This document shows positions 1 to 8,074 of a stretch of 26,790 nt of DNA, piece after piece; position 1 is the stretch's first letter, and each line of letters begins with the position of its first letter. The DNA is from UBA3537 sp049889395 (GTDB taxonomy: Bacteria > Bacteroidota > Bacteroidia > Flavobacteriales > Flavobacteriaceae): assembly GCA_049889395.1 (NCBI GenBank), contig JBMHDM010000003.1, positions 1 to 26,790 of the forward strand, read 5' to 3'. The position numbers were made by a program, and so were the translations under genes. The notes under the pieces were generated by a model that searched no databases, had not been told where the DNA came from, and was given only the letters and a program-made list of their open reading frames with translations.

Positions 1-447
1 CTTCTTTGACACATTTTTATGGTATGAAACGCTAAAGCTCAAAACTTTATTTAGTTTTCCATTATTTTTAAAAATGGGATTAAGTTCAACCGTGTGACGT
101 GTTTCTCCACGGGTTTTTGAGGTGTAGGCTTTAAAATTAACGTCAGTTGGAATATAATCTAGGTTGAGGTCTTTTAAGTCGTTCTCTGAAATAATTTCTG
201 TTTTTAGATCTTGAAGCTGTATGCTGTTAGGGTTTAGAGAGGATCTTGAGTTTAACAGGGCTGTATATTGAATACCATTTTCAAAACTGAAGTTGAAATG
301 TTGTTCATCAAAGCTAGGCAATTCCAGACTGGATATGGCTGTAGAAAAAACTTTTGAATTGGTCCAATTGATGTTGAAACGCTCGTTTTGTGCCGGAGTA
401 GATGCAAATCCTCCAAACAACAACATCAAGATTGTAATTTTTTTCAT
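1..447 (-). CDS. porU: PorU, type IX secretion system sortase (N-terminal fragment)
   Basis: Only the first 149 codons are inside the window; the gene continues beyond base 1. The reading frame is open from ATG (447-445) to the edge. Residues 1-19 form a Sec signal peptide (short basic start, Leu/Phe/Gly core, TPA before a likely cleavage at Gln20). The rest is a beta-rich soluble segment without cysteines, as expected for the N-terminal region of PorU, the roughly 1200-residue outer-surface protease/transpeptidase that removes C-terminal type IX sorting domains and attaches cargo to lipopolysaccharide. The catalytic caspase-like domain lies outside the window, so the call rests on N-terminal character plus position: porU adjoins gldJ in known flavobacterial genomes. 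A TAnnTTG-like box (471-477, minus) could be its -7 element, but no matching -33 was found. An unrelated secreted protein cannot be excluded. Confidence 0.72.
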   Translation of the reverse strand, partial: MKKITILMLLFGGFASTPAQNERFNINWTNSKVFSTAISSLELPSFDEQHFNFSFENGIQYTALLNSRSSLNPNSIQLQDLKTEIISENDLKDLNLDYIPTDVNFKAYTSKTRGETRHTVELNPIFKNNGKLNKVLSFSVSYHKNVSKK

Positions 448-596
448 AAAAATCTAAACGGAAAATGACTCAAAATAGTATATGAGCAATACAATTTAAA
501 TCAAAATTACAATAATAAAATGGTACATGTATCGTTATCTGGTAAAAACCCACACAAAATTAGGGTTAAAAAATAACAAAGCATTTAAAATTTTTA

Positions 597-625
597 TTGC
601 AAACCAATTCATATTTACTATATTG
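597..625 (+). promoter_or_regulatory. Candidate gldJ promoter (Bacteroidota type)
   Basis: TTG at 597-599, 19 bp spacer, then TATATTG at 619-625. This is close to the Bacteroidota sigma-A pattern (TTG / TAnnTTTG, about 19-20 bp apart). The box ends 41 bp before the gldJ ATG, leaving a short AT-rich leader. Confidence 0.5.
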
Positions 626-666
626 CAAATCAAAATTTTGAATACCTATTTAATTTTAAACTAAGC

Positions 667-2334
667 ATGAAGAATTTCAGCATTTCAAAAATATTAATTG
701 CCCTCATATTTTCCTTTATTCTAATAGGATGTAACAAATCCTCAAATTATTCCAATTCTTCACGAGGAACCGGCTGGAAAATAAATGATAAGGAAGGCGG
801 ATTTCAGTATAACACCAAGTTCAAAGAACAAGAAACGGCACCTGGTTTAGTGTTTGTTGAGGGTGGAACATTTACCATGGGTAAAGTTCAGGATGATGTC
901 ATGCACGATTGGAATAATAGTCCAAACCAACAACACGTACAATCGTTCTATATGGACGAAACAGAAGTTACAAATTTGATGTATTTAGAATATTTGGATT
1001 GGATCAAACGCGTTTATCCTCCCAACGAACCACAATTTAGAGCCATTTACAATGGGGCTTTACCAGACACTTTGGTTTGGAGAAATAGATTAGGGTACAG
1101 CGAAGTTTTGGTTGAAAATTATTTACGCCACCCGGCATACAGAAATTACCCTGTAGTAGGGGTGAGTTGGGTTCAGGCTAACGAATACGCGAAGTGGCGC
1201 TCAGACCGAGTTGGTGAAATGTTATTACAAAATGAGGGATACTTAGATAAAGGTTCACATATTCCTACAGAGTCCGTTACAGCCACAAACAACTTCAATA
1301 TTGACACTTATGTTATCACACCAAACGAAACTTATAAAGACAGTTTGGGGACGCATTTAGGAGGAAGAGGTAATAAAAGAAACGACTCATTAGTAAGCTT
1401 TGCTTCTAGAGAGACAGGATTGATTCAGATAAAATACAGACTCCCAACCGAAGCGGAATGGGAATATGCTGCACTTGGACTTTCCGAACTAAGAGAATAC
1501 AATATCTACAGAGGGAGAAAGAAATATCCTTGGGATGGGCAATACACGCGCAACGGCGAACGTAAATTTAGAGGAGATCAATTAGCCAATTTCAAGCAGG
1601 GTCGAGGAGACTACGGTGGTATAGCAGGCTGGTCTGATGATGGTGCCGACATCACAAACGAAGTCATGTCCTATCAGCCAAATGATCTTGGGATCTACGA
1701 TATGGCTGGGAATGTTGCCGAGTGGGTAGCCGATGTTTACCGTCCAATAGTAGATGATGAATTTAGTGATTTTGCCTACTATCGTGGAAACGTTTACACC
1801 AAAAACGCAATTGCTGACGATGGCAGTGTGATAGTTGTTGGAGTAGATGATATTGAATACGATACGCTTTCCAATGGAAAAGTGGTAGCCAAAGTCTTAC
1901 CAGGCCAATTAGCACAAGTTCCAGTTGACGAAGATGAAACATACTTAAGGACTAATTTTGATACTAGTGATAATAGAAACTTTAGAGATGGTGATAGACA
2001 ATCATCCCGTTACTTCGATGACTTTGAAGACGATGAGGGTTCAGCATCAGACGACATCACCAGAAAAATGTATAACTCGCCAAAGCACTCGGTAAGAGCT
2101 AGCTCTGATGGAACGATGAGCAAGTCTTATGACAAATCGAACGTGAGAACGTCGCTAGTCAATGATAAAGTGAGAGTTTACAAGGGTGGTTCTTGGAAAG
2201 ACCGTGAGTATTGGTTGGATCCCGCACAACGCAGGTTTTATCCTGAGGATATGGCAACAGATTTTATAGGATTTAGATGTGCAATGTCCCGAGTTGGCTC
2301 AAAATCTAAATCCAAAAAGAAACAGAAAAATTAA
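667..2334 (+). CDS. gldJ: GldJ, gliding motility / type IX secretion lipoprotein
   Basis: GldJ is an outer-membrane lipoprotein needed for flavobacterial gliding and for stability of the type IX secretion ring component GldK. The protein has 555 residues, close to known GldJ proteins. It starts with a lipoprotein signal peptide ending in the lipobox LIGC (Cys22). From about residue 60 to the C-terminus it carries a formylglycine-generating-enzyme (SUMF1/sulfatase-modifying) type fold, seen in the GGTFTMG start, the PTEAEWEYAA segment, the DMAGNVAEWV segment, the KGGSW segment and the final GFRCA motif. Residues about 380-500 form an acidic, Asp/Ser-rich stretch that interrupts the fold. The C-terminal tail is strongly basic (Lys/Ser-rich); published work links the extreme C-terminus of GldJ to motility. 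The gene is divergent from porU, has its own promoter candidate upstream and a hairpin terminator just after it. GldK shares the fold, but the context favours GldJ. Confidence 0.95.
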   Translation: MKNFSISKILIALIFSFILIGCNKSSNYSNSSRGTGWKINDKEGGFQYNTKFKEQETAPGLVFVEGGTFTMGKVQDDVMHDWNNSPNQQHVQSFYMDETEVTNLMYLEYLDWIKRVYPPNEPQFRAIYNGALPDTLVWRNRLGYSEVLVENYLRHPAYRNYPVVGVSWVQANEYAKWRSDRVGEMLLQNEGYLDKGSHIPTESVTATNNFNIDTYVITPNETYKDSLGTHLGGRGNKRNDSLVSFASRETGLIQIKYRLPTEAEWEYAALGLSELREYNIYRGRKKYPWDGQYTRNGERKFRGDQLANFKQGRGDYGGIAGWSDDGADITNEVMSYQPNDLGIYDMAGNVAEWVADVYRPIVDDEFSDFAYYRGNVYTKNAIADDGSVIVVGVDDIEYDTLSNGKVVAKVLPGQLAQVPVDEDETYLRTNFDTSDNRNFRDGDRQSSRYFDDFEDDEGSASDDITRKMYNSPKHSVRASSDGTMSKSYDKSNVRTSLVNDKVRVYKGGSWKDREYWLDPAQRRFYPEDMATDFIGFRCAMSRVGSKSKSKKKQKN

Positions 2335-2355
2335 AAATATAAAACGGTATTATTT

Positions 2356-2384
2356 AGGTCCCATCAGTACGTTGGGACTTTTTT
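2356..2384 (+). terminator. Rho-independent terminator after gldJ
   Basis: Inverted repeat AGGTCCCA (2356-2363) / TGGGACTT (2373-2380), 8 bp with one G-T pair and a 9-base loop, followed by a T-run to 2384. It lies 22 bp after the gldJ stop and separates gldJ from murF, whose ATG is only 13 bp further on. Confidence 0.75.
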
Positions 2385-2397
2385 GTACATTTAGAGT

Positions 2398-3681
2398 ATG
2401 ACAATAGAAGCTCTCCACCGTTTATTTTTAAACTCCAAAGGGGTGTCAACTGATACTCGGTCTATTGAAAAGGAACATATATTTTTTGCTTTAAAAGGTT
2501 CAAATTTTAATGGAAACGAATTTGCACAAAAGGCCTTGTTAGACGGAGCGTCTTATGCAGTTGTAGATGAAATACATCACTTAAAAGGTAATCAATTTAT
2601 CTTGGTTGAAAATGTATTGAATACGCTCCAAGAATTGGCTAAATTTCATCGTAATTATCTTGGTATACCAATAATTGCTTTAACGGGAAGCAATGGTAAA
2701 ACTACCACAAAAGAATTAATCAATTCGGTATTGTCGCGGTCCTATAACACTCATGCCACCAAAGGGAATTTCAACAACCACATTGGAGTACCGTTAACTC
2801 TGCTTCAAATGGATCAATCTATAGAAATTGGAATTGTAGAGATGGGAGCAAATCATATCGGCGAGATTGCAGACCTATGTCGTATAGCCCACCCAAATTT
2901 TGGTTATATAACCAACTTTGGTAAGGCGCATTTGGAGGGTTTCGGAAGCGAAGAGGGGGTGATTCAAGGCAAGAGTGAATTGTATGATCACTTAAAAAAC
3001 AACGGGGGGACTATTCTTGTCAATGTTGACGACTCCAAACAGGTAAACCAACTTGGTAGTTATAATAACGTCATCACATTTTCTCGGAATAAAAGCACAA
3101 AATTTCAAGTAGAACTCATTTCAGATCAACCTTTTTTAAAAGTTAAATTTCAAAATACAGAAATTAAAACTAACTTAATTGGCCGCTATAATTTCACCAA
3201 CATTGCAGCTGCCATTGCAATTGGGCAGCACCTACAGGTAGATATTTATGATCTAAAAAAAGGAATTGAATTGTATCACCCAAAAAATAATCGATCCCAA
3301 ATCATAAACCAAAATTCTAATACCATTGTTCTTGATGCCTACAATGCCAACCCAACAAGCATGGTTGCAGCCTTAGAAAACTTTAAACTAATGGATGGCC
3401 AAAACAAGGTTGTAATATTAGGGGACATGTTTGAGCTTGGTAACCAAAGTGATTCGGAGCACCAAGCCATTATTGAATTAGCCTTGAGTTTTAACTTTAA
3501 GAAAACAATTTTTGTGGGGTTTCATTTTTTCAAACATATTTCAAAAGATTATAACGCGTATTTTTTTGAAAACACAGATGATTTAAAAATCATCTTGCAA
3601 AAGGAAAGCATAAACGATTCTACCGTTCTATTGAAGGGGTCAAGAGGAATGGCATTAGAAAACATTTTAGAAACGCTATAA
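2398..3681 (+). CDS. murF: UDP-N-acetylmuramoyl-tripeptide--D-alanyl-D-alanine ligase
   Basis: MurF is the cytoplasmic ATP-dependent Mur ligase that adds the D-Ala-D-Ala dipeptide to the UDP-MurNAc-tripeptide, the last cytosolic step in building the peptidoglycan precursor. The 427-residue protein has the Mur-ligase layout: an N-terminal UDP-substrate domain with the STDTR segment (17-21), a central ATPase domain with the P-loop TGSNGKTTTK (96-105) and the VEMGANH segment around 147-153, and a C-terminal domain with the DAYNANPTS segment typical of MurF. The length is slightly short of E. coli MurF (452) but normal for flavobacteria. The ATG at 2398 has a TACATTTA box (2386-2393) only a few bases upstream, one mismatch from the -7 consensus, which would imply an almost leaderless transcript if used. 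A terminator hairpin overlaps the stop codon. Confidence 0.95.
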   Translation: MTIEALHRLFLNSKGVSTDTRSIEKEHIFFALKGSNFNGNEFAQKALLDGASYAVVDEIHHLKGNQFILVENVLNTLQELAKFHRNYLGIPIIALTGSNGKTTTKELINSVLSRSYNTHATKGNFNNHIGVPLTLLQMDQSIEIGIVEMGANHIGEIADLCRIAHPNFGYITNFGKAHLEGFGSEEGVIQGKSELYDHLKNNGGTILVNVDDSKQVNQLGSYNNVITFSRNKSTKFQVELISDQPFLKVKFQNTEIKTNLIGRYNFTNIAAAIAIGQHLQVDIYDLKKGIELYHPKNNRSQIINQNSNTIVLDAYNANPTSMVAALENFKLMDGQNKVVILGDMFELGNQSDSEHQAIIELALSFNFKKTIFVGFHFFKHISKDYNAYFFENTDDLKIILQKESINDSTVLLKGSRGMALENILETL

Positions 3682-3711
3682 AAAAACCACCTAGAAAATT
3701 TAGGCGGTTTT
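3681..3711. terminator. Bidirectional terminator between murF and tRNA-Val
   Basis: Inverted repeat AAAACCACCTA (3683-3693) / TAGGCGGTTTT (3701-3711), with one A-C mismatch and a 7-base loop. The A-run on the left and T-run on the right let the hairpin work in both directions, ending murF on the plus strand and the tRNA transcript on the minus strand. Confidence 0.75.
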
Positions 3712-3712
3712 G

Positions 3713-3787
3713 TGGGTCATACTGGATTCGAACCAGTGACTTCTACCCTGTCAAGGTAACACTCTGAACCAACTGAGTTAATGACCC
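3713..3787 (-). tRNA. tRNA-Val (GAC anticodon)
   Basis: The 75-nt minus-strand sequence folds into a full cloverleaf. The acceptor stem is GGGTCAT/ATGACCC (7 bp, perfect) with discriminator A, and the D-stem is ACTC/GAGT. The anticodon stem is TTACC/GGTAG with loop TTGACAG, giving anticodon GAC. The T-arm is ACTGG, loop TTCGAAT, CCAGT. GAC reads valine codons GTC and GTT. The 3' CCA is not encoded, so it must be added enzymatically. A hairpin terminator follows directly (3681-3711), and a perfect TAnnTTTG box lies 11 bp upstream. Confidence 0.95.
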
Positions 3788-3798
3788 TTCAAGAAGCA

Positions 3799-3806
3799 CA
3801 AAAATA
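3799..3806 (-). promoter_or_regulatory. Candidate -7 box for tRNA-Val
   Basis: TATTTTTG on the minus strand, a perfect match to TAnnTTTG, 11 bp before the tRNA 5' end. The start of transcription would fall only a few bases ahead of the mature tRNA. No TTG is seen at the expected -33 distance. Confidence 0.4.
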
Positions 3807-3810
3807 ATAA

Positions 3811-3818
3811 TATCTTTG
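3811..3818 (+). promoter_or_regulatory. Candidate -7 box for the YwaF-like gene
   Basis: TATCTTTG, a perfect match to TAnnTTTG, 55 bp before the ATG at 3874. It sits back to back with the minus-strand tRNA box, 4 bp apart. No clear -33 TTG is present because that position falls at the tRNA end. Confidence 0.4.
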
Positions 3819-3873
3819 AATAACTGCCTTTTATTTTTAAATTTATAACGCAAAAATTAACCAATAATTTAGC

Positions 3874-4605
3874 ATGTTCACATTTTTTTCAAATTCAAGC
3901 TACCCCATATACATCATAGAGTTCATGAGTGACGAGTGGATTCGCAATAATATTTTAGCATTAATATCCATTTTGGCAACATTAACAACGGCTCGTTTTT
4001 TGACAAAAAAACAAAATAGATATGTCACCTATATTATGGGCGTAATTCTCATATTTTCCTCAATTTTGAGTCCTTTACGAGTCTTTCTAATGGGAGACTG
4101 GAATATTGCTACCGATTTGCCCCTTCACTTATGTGGAATATCTGGTTTAATTTGTGCCATTATGCCATTCTTAAAAGATAAGCAAAGATTATTCGATTTT
4201 GTATTTTACACTGGAATCATTGGTGGAATAATGTCTATGTTAACGCCTCAAATGAATGGTTACGATGGTAGTCTTTTTGCCTATGGAGAGTATTATTTAA
4301 GACATTGCATCATACTAATAATGCCTATCTACATGCTTCACAATTTGGATATAAAATTATCAAAATATTCTATTGTAAAAACTTTTTTAGCCCTTAACAT
4401 TCTTCTGGCAATCATCATGCCATTAAATTTTGCTATCGGAGGAAACTACATGTATTTGGCTGAGGCGCCTCAAGTCGATAATCCACTCGTAATTGGAGAG
4501 TGGCCCTATTACGTTCTGTGGTTTGAATTCTTTATGGTAATACTCTTAATCTTATTATTCTATCTGTCAAGGGTTCCTCTTTTTAAATCCAAAGCATCAG
4601 TTTAA
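3874..4605 (+). CDS. TIGR02206 / YwaF-like integral membrane protein
   Basis: A 243-residue, very hydrophobic protein with about six or seven predicted membrane helices (for example residues 27-43, 52-72, 84-99, 110-125, 143-155, 167-187 and 213-233). It matches the YwaF/TIGR02206 family of unknown function: the LPLHLCGIS segment in the second third, a conserved GGIMSMLTP segment, a short RH pair, and the GGNYMYL..P segment before the last helix are the family hallmarks as I know them. No enzymatic role is established for the family. The gene follows a candidate promoter at 3811-3818 and is followed after 39 bp by a short-chain dehydrogenase on the same strand. An in-frame ATG 17 codons later (residue 18) is an alternative start, but the first is kept. 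Confidence 0.75.
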   Translation: MFTFFSNSSYPIYIIEFMSDEWIRNNILALISILATLTTARFLTKKQNRYVTYIMGVILIFSSILSPLRVFLMGDWNIATDLPLHLCGISGLICAIMPFLKDKQRLFDFVFYTGIIGGIMSMLTPQMNGYDGSLFAYGEYYLRHCIILIMPIYMLHNLDIKLSKYSIVKTFLALNILLAIIMPLNFAIGGNYMYLAEAPQVDNPLVIGEWPYYVLWFEFFMVILLILLFYLSRVPLFKSKASV

Positions 4606-4644
4606 AAGGAATTAGTATCTTCGCAACTGATACAATATAACATT

Positions 4645-5334
4645 ATGAAGCCCACAAAAACAGTCATTATTACAGGAACAAGTCGTGGTATTGGCTTTGA
4701 GTTAGTGCATTTATTTTCCAAGGCTGGTTATGCTGTTTTGGCTCTTTCAAGAAATGCTCAACCCGTATCTAATTTACAATATGAAAACATCACAGCCTTA
4801 CCTTTCGATTTAAATAATCAGGATGATTACCGACATGTAGAGAATTTCATCAAAAATGAATGGACTCATGTCGATATTTTAATTAATAACGCTGGATCAA
4901 TCTTGAATCAGCCATTTTCTAACACCACTTTTGACGATTTTAAAACTGTTTTTAGCACCAATGTCTTTGGCGTTGCAGAGCTAACAAGACGGGTAATACC
5001 CGCCATGAAATCAGACGGTCATGTAGTCACTATTAGTTCAATGGGCGGTGTTCAGGGATCGATGAAATTTGCTGGGCTTTCGGCCTACAGCTCGAGTAAA
5101 GGCGCTGTCATTACGCTCACAGAGCTTTTAGCGGAAGAATACAAAGAAACCGGACCATCGTTCAATGTTTTAGCCCTAGGCGCCGTACAAACTGAAATGC
5201 TAAAGGAAGCATTCCCTGGCTATCAGGCTCCGATAACAGCTCTGGAAATGGCTAAATACATATTCAGTTTTGCCCAAACAGGCCAACAGTTTTACAATGG
5301 GAAACTACTCCAAGTTTCAAGTTCAACACCCTAA
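4645..5334 (+). CDS. Short-chain dehydrogenase/reductase (SDR) family oxidoreductase
   Basis: A 229-residue classical SDR with a Rossmann fold binding NAD(P). The dinucleotide motif TGTSRGIG is at 10-17, the structural NNAG at 81-84, the catalytic Ser at about 132 and the Tyr148-x3-Lys152 pair in the SAYSSSK segment. Arg14 within the glycine motif hints at NADP preference (inference). The substrate cannot be told from sequence. The C-terminus is shorter than in 250-residue classical SDRs. A TATCTTCG box (4616-4623), one mismatch from the -7 consensus, lies 21 bp before the ATG, so the gene may have its own promoter despite the 39-bp gap to the gene before it. Confidence 0.88.
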   Translation: MKPTKTVIITGTSRGIGFELVHLFSKAGYAVLALSRNAQPVSNLQYENITALPFDLNNQDDYRHVENFIKNEWTHVDILINNAGSILNQPFSNTTFDDFKTVFSTNVFGVAELTRRVIPAMKSDGHVVTISSMGGVQGSMKFAGLSAYSSSKGAVITLTELLAEEYKETGPSFNVLALGAVQTEMLKEAFPGYQAPITALEMAKYIFSFAQTGQQFYNGKLLQVSSSTP

Positions 5335-5413
5335 ATAATTTTTAAGGTTTAACGACTTTTTAACCTGAAAAAAAGAAATATTTCATTAATTTGCGCATTA
5401 AATCTTATACCCA

Positions 5414-6745
5414 ATGTTTAACAGTTTAAGCGAAAAATTAGATAAAGCATTACACGTTCTCAAAGGACACGGTAGTATTACAGAAATTAATGTTGCCGAA
5501 ACTCTAAAAGAGGTTCGTAGAGCCTTGTTGGATGCTGATGTCAACTATAAAATCGCCAAAGATTTTACAAGAAAAGTTAAGGATAAGGCCTTAGGCCAAA
5601 ACGTACTAAGCACCTTACAGCCGGGACAATTAATGGTAAAAATTGTCAAAGACGAGCTAACAGCGCTCATGGGCGGCGATGCCGAAGGGATTAACCTCTC
5701 GGGTAATCCTTCAGTGATTTTAATGTCTGGTTTACAAGGTTCTGGTAAAACAACGTTTTCGGGTAAACTCGCTCAGTTTTTAAAATCAAAAAAATCAAAA
5801 ACACCCATGTTGGTGGCCTGCGATGTATACCGGCCTGCAGCCATAGATCAATTACATATAGTGGGAAACCAAGTCGGGGCAGAAGTATATAGTGATCCTG
5901 GGAATAATGATCCTGTTGCGATAGCAAAAGCAGGAATTGCTGCAGCAAAATCCAAGGGATGTGACGTGGTTATTGTGGATACAGCAGGGCGATTGGCTGT
6001 TGATGAGGCCATGATGACTGAAATATCCAACATTCACAGTGCCATTCAACCACAAGAAACATTGTTTGTGGTGGATTCTATGACAGGTCAAGATGCAGTC
6101 AATACAGCTAAAGCATTTAACGATATTCTCAATTTTGATGGCGTTATTTTGACCAAATTAGATGGCGATACAAGAGGAGGTGCTGCCATATCAATCAAAT
6201 CTGTCGTCAATAAACCCATAAAGTTTATTGGAACTGGCGAAAAAATGGACGCTATTGATGTTTTCTATCCATCGCGAATGGCCGACCGTATTTTGGGGAT
6301 GGGAGATGTCGTATCGTTAGTTGAACGAGCACAAGAACAATTCGACGAACAACAAGCCCGAAAGATTCAAAAGAAAATAGCCAAAAACCAATTTGGTTTC
6401 GATGATTTTTTAACTCAAATTCAACAAATAAAAAAGATGGGTAGCATGAAAGATCTTATGGGGATGATTCCTGGTGCTGGAAAAATGCTCAAAGGAGTCG
6501 ATATTGACGATGATGCTTTTAAGCATGTTGAGGCCATCATTCACTCTATGACTCCAAAGGAACGATCCAATCCCTCGATTATAAATGCGAGTCGAAAGAA
6601 ACGCATCGGTGCAGGTTCAGGCACTTCTGTTCAAGAAGTCAATCAACTCATGAAACAATTTAATCAAATGAGTAAAATGATGAAAATGATGCAAGGAACT
6701 CGTGGTCGCAACATGATGCAAATGATGAAAAATATGCCAAAATAA
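5414..6745 (+). CDS. ffh: Signal recognition particle protein Ffh (SRP54)
   Basis: Ffh is the GTPase of the signal recognition particle; with 4.5S RNA it binds nascent membrane-protein signals and delivers ribosomes to FtsY at the inner membrane. The 443 residues show the helical N domain (about 1-85, with the RRALLDADVNYK segment), and a G domain with P-loop GLQGSGKTT (106-114), the CDVYRPAA segment, DTAGR near 191 and TKLDGD near 245. The M domain (about 300-443) has the usual Met-rich tail with many MM pairs and a basic RNA-binding helix. No 4.5S RNA gene was recognised nearby. folD follows after 19 bp. The start ATG is preceded by a TAATTTG element (about 5390) close to a -7 box. Confidence 0.97.
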   Translation: MFNSLSEKLDKALHVLKGHGSITEINVAETLKEVRRALLDADVNYKIAKDFTRKVKDKALGQNVLSTLQPGQLMVKIVKDELTALMGGDAEGINLSGNPSVILMSGLQGSGKTTFSGKLAQFLKSKKSKTPMLVACDVYRPAAIDQLHIVGNQVGAEVYSDPGNNDPVAIAKAGIAAAKSKGCDVVIVDTAGRLAVDEAMMTEISNIHSAIQPQETLFVVDSMTGQDAVNTAKAFNDILNFDGVILTKLDGDTRGGAAISIKSVVNKPIKFIGTGEKMDAIDVFYPSRMADRILGMGDVVSLVERAQEQFDEQQARKIQKKIAKNQFGFDDFLTQIQQIKKMGSMKDLMGMIPGAGKMLKGVDIDDDAFKHVEAIIHSMTPKERSNPSIINASRKKRIGAGSGTSVQEVNQLMKQFNQMSKMMKMMQGTRGRNMMQMMKNMPK

Positions 6746-6764
6746 CAGCTCATAAACCAATTAT

Positions 6765-7640
6765 ATGATTTTATTAGACGGAAAACTAACCAGTACCAAA
6801 ATCAAGACAGAAATAGCAGATGTTGTTTCCACCATGAAACAACAAAATAAGCGTGTACCACACTTGGCGGCTGTCATTGTAGGAAACAATGGAGCGAGTA
6901 TGACTTATGTTGGGGCTAAAGTTAAAGCTTGTAAATTGGTTGGCTTTAAATCGACTTTAATTGAACTCCCCGAAGATATTTCTGAACAAGCATTATTGGA
7001 TCAAATTCAGAAATTAAATACCGATTCCAATATTGATGGTTTTATTGTACAACTTCCACTACCCAAGCATATTGATGAGCAAAACATCATTACATCAATT
7101 GATCCCAATAAAGACGTGGATGGATTTCATCCCATGAATGTTGGTCGCTTGACTTTGGATTTACCCACATTTATTTCCGCGACTCCGTACGGTATCTTAG
7201 AATTACTAGAACGATACGAGATCCCCACATCAGGTAAACATGTGGTCGTTATTGGACGAAGTCATATTGTTGGTCGTCCAATGAGTATTCTTATGAGTCA
7301 AAAACGCTCCGCTGGAAATGCAACGGTGACCGTTGCCCATAGCCGAACTCAAAATTTAGCAACTTTAACGAAATCAGCAGATATTATTATTGCTGCTTTA
7401 GGAATTCCTGAGTTTCTCAAGGCAGATATGGTAAAAGATAACGCCGTAATCATTGATGTTGGAATTACTAGAGTACCAGACCAAACTAAAGAGCGGGGCT
7501 ATCGTATTGCAGGTGATGTTGACTTTGAGTCGGTTTCCAAAAAAGCCAGTCATATTACTCCAGTACCTGGCGGAGTAGGACCCATGACTATTGCCATGTT
7601 ATTGAAAAATACCCTTCAAGCTTGTCAACAATCAAGATAG
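6765..7640 (+). CDS. folD: Bifunctional methylene-THF dehydrogenase / methenyl-THF cyclohydrolase
   Basis: FolD interconverts 5,10-methylene-THF, 5,10-methenyl-THF and 10-formyl-THF with NADP, supplying one-carbon units. The 291-residue length is typical. Visible motifs are the Y48/K52 active-site pair in the TYVGAKVKAC segment, the QLPLPKHI segment near 100, the DVDGFHPMN segment, the Rossmann GRSHIVGRP motif and the C-terminal PGGVGPMT signature. It is spaced 19 bp after ffh and is probably co-transcribed with it. It converges on the VOC gene with only 8 bp between stops and no terminator hairpin that I can see. Confidence 0.97.
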   Translation: MILLDGKLTSTKIKTEIADVVSTMKQQNKRVPHLAAVIVGNNGASMTYVGAKVKACKLVGFKSTLIELPEDISEQALLDQIQKLNTDSNIDGFIVQLPLPKHIDEQNIITSIDPNKDVDGFHPMNVGRLTLDLPTFISATPYGILELLERYEIPTSGKHVVVIGRSHIVGRPMSILMSQKRSAGNATVTVAHSRTQNLATLTKSADIIIAALGIPEFLKADMVKDNAVIIDVGITRVPDQTKERGYRIAGDVDFESVSKKASHITPVPGGVGPMTIAMLLKNTLQACQQSR

Positions 7641-7648
7641 TGATATTG

Positions 7649-8074
7649 CTATTTGGCAAATAATTGGCTCGGGTTTTTAAATGATTTAAATTCCAATGCA
7701 TTTCCAGAGGGGTCTAGAAAAAACATAGTAGATTGCTCACCAACTTTACCTTCAAAACGAATGTAAGGTTCGATTATAAATTGTATACCTTTTTGTTTTA
7801 ATTGGTTTGAAAAAGTTTTAAAATCATTCCAAGGTAATACCACTCCAAAGTGAGGTATGGGTACTTGCTTACCATCAACTTCGTTATTATAACTTGACTC
7901 ATCAGTTTTGGGTTTGTAGTGCAATACCAATTGATGTCCAAATAGATTTAAATCTACCCATTGGCTTGTGCTTCGTCCCTCTGTACACCCTAATTGATTA
8001 ACATAAAATTGCCTGCAGGCTTCTAAATTCCACACTGGTATGGCCAAATGAAAGGGTGAAATTGTAGTATTCAT
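7649..8074 (-). CDS. VOC (glyoxalase/bleomycin-resistance fold) family protein
   Basis: A 141-residue protein of the vicinal-oxygen-chelate superfamily. It is built from two beta-alpha-beta-beta-beta modules; likely metal ligands are His9 (FHLAIPV), His in the IPHFGVVL strand, and the Glu of the final GNALEFK strand (positions by family analogy). The DPSGNALEFK ending is characteristic. The reaction is unknown: members include glyoxalases, dioxygenases and resistance proteins. Its ATG overlaps the rluF stop by four bases (ATGA), so it is probably translated in coupling with rluF as the last gene of the minus-strand cluster. A 13-bp near-palindrome (7650-7662) at its stop has no room for a loop and is not a terminator. 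Confidence 0.85.
   Translation of the reverse strand: MNTTISPFHLAIPVWNLEACRQFYVNQLGCTEGRSTSQWVDLNLFGHQLVLHYKPKTDESSYNNEVDGKQVPIPHFGVVLPWNDFKTFSNQLKQKGIQFIIEPYIRFEGKVGEQSTMFFLDPSGNALEFKSFKNPSQLFAK

Noticed and set aside
5344..5369. Possible hairpin (AGGTT...AACCT) between the SDR gene and ffh
   Set aside because: Only 5 bp of clean pairing, then a mismatch, and it is followed by A rather than T on the plus strand; too weak for a terminator.
7650..7662. Near-perfect palindrome TATTTGGCAAATA at the VOC stop
   Set aside because: Only one base between the arms, so no hairpin loop, and no T-run; probably chance, as part of it is coding.
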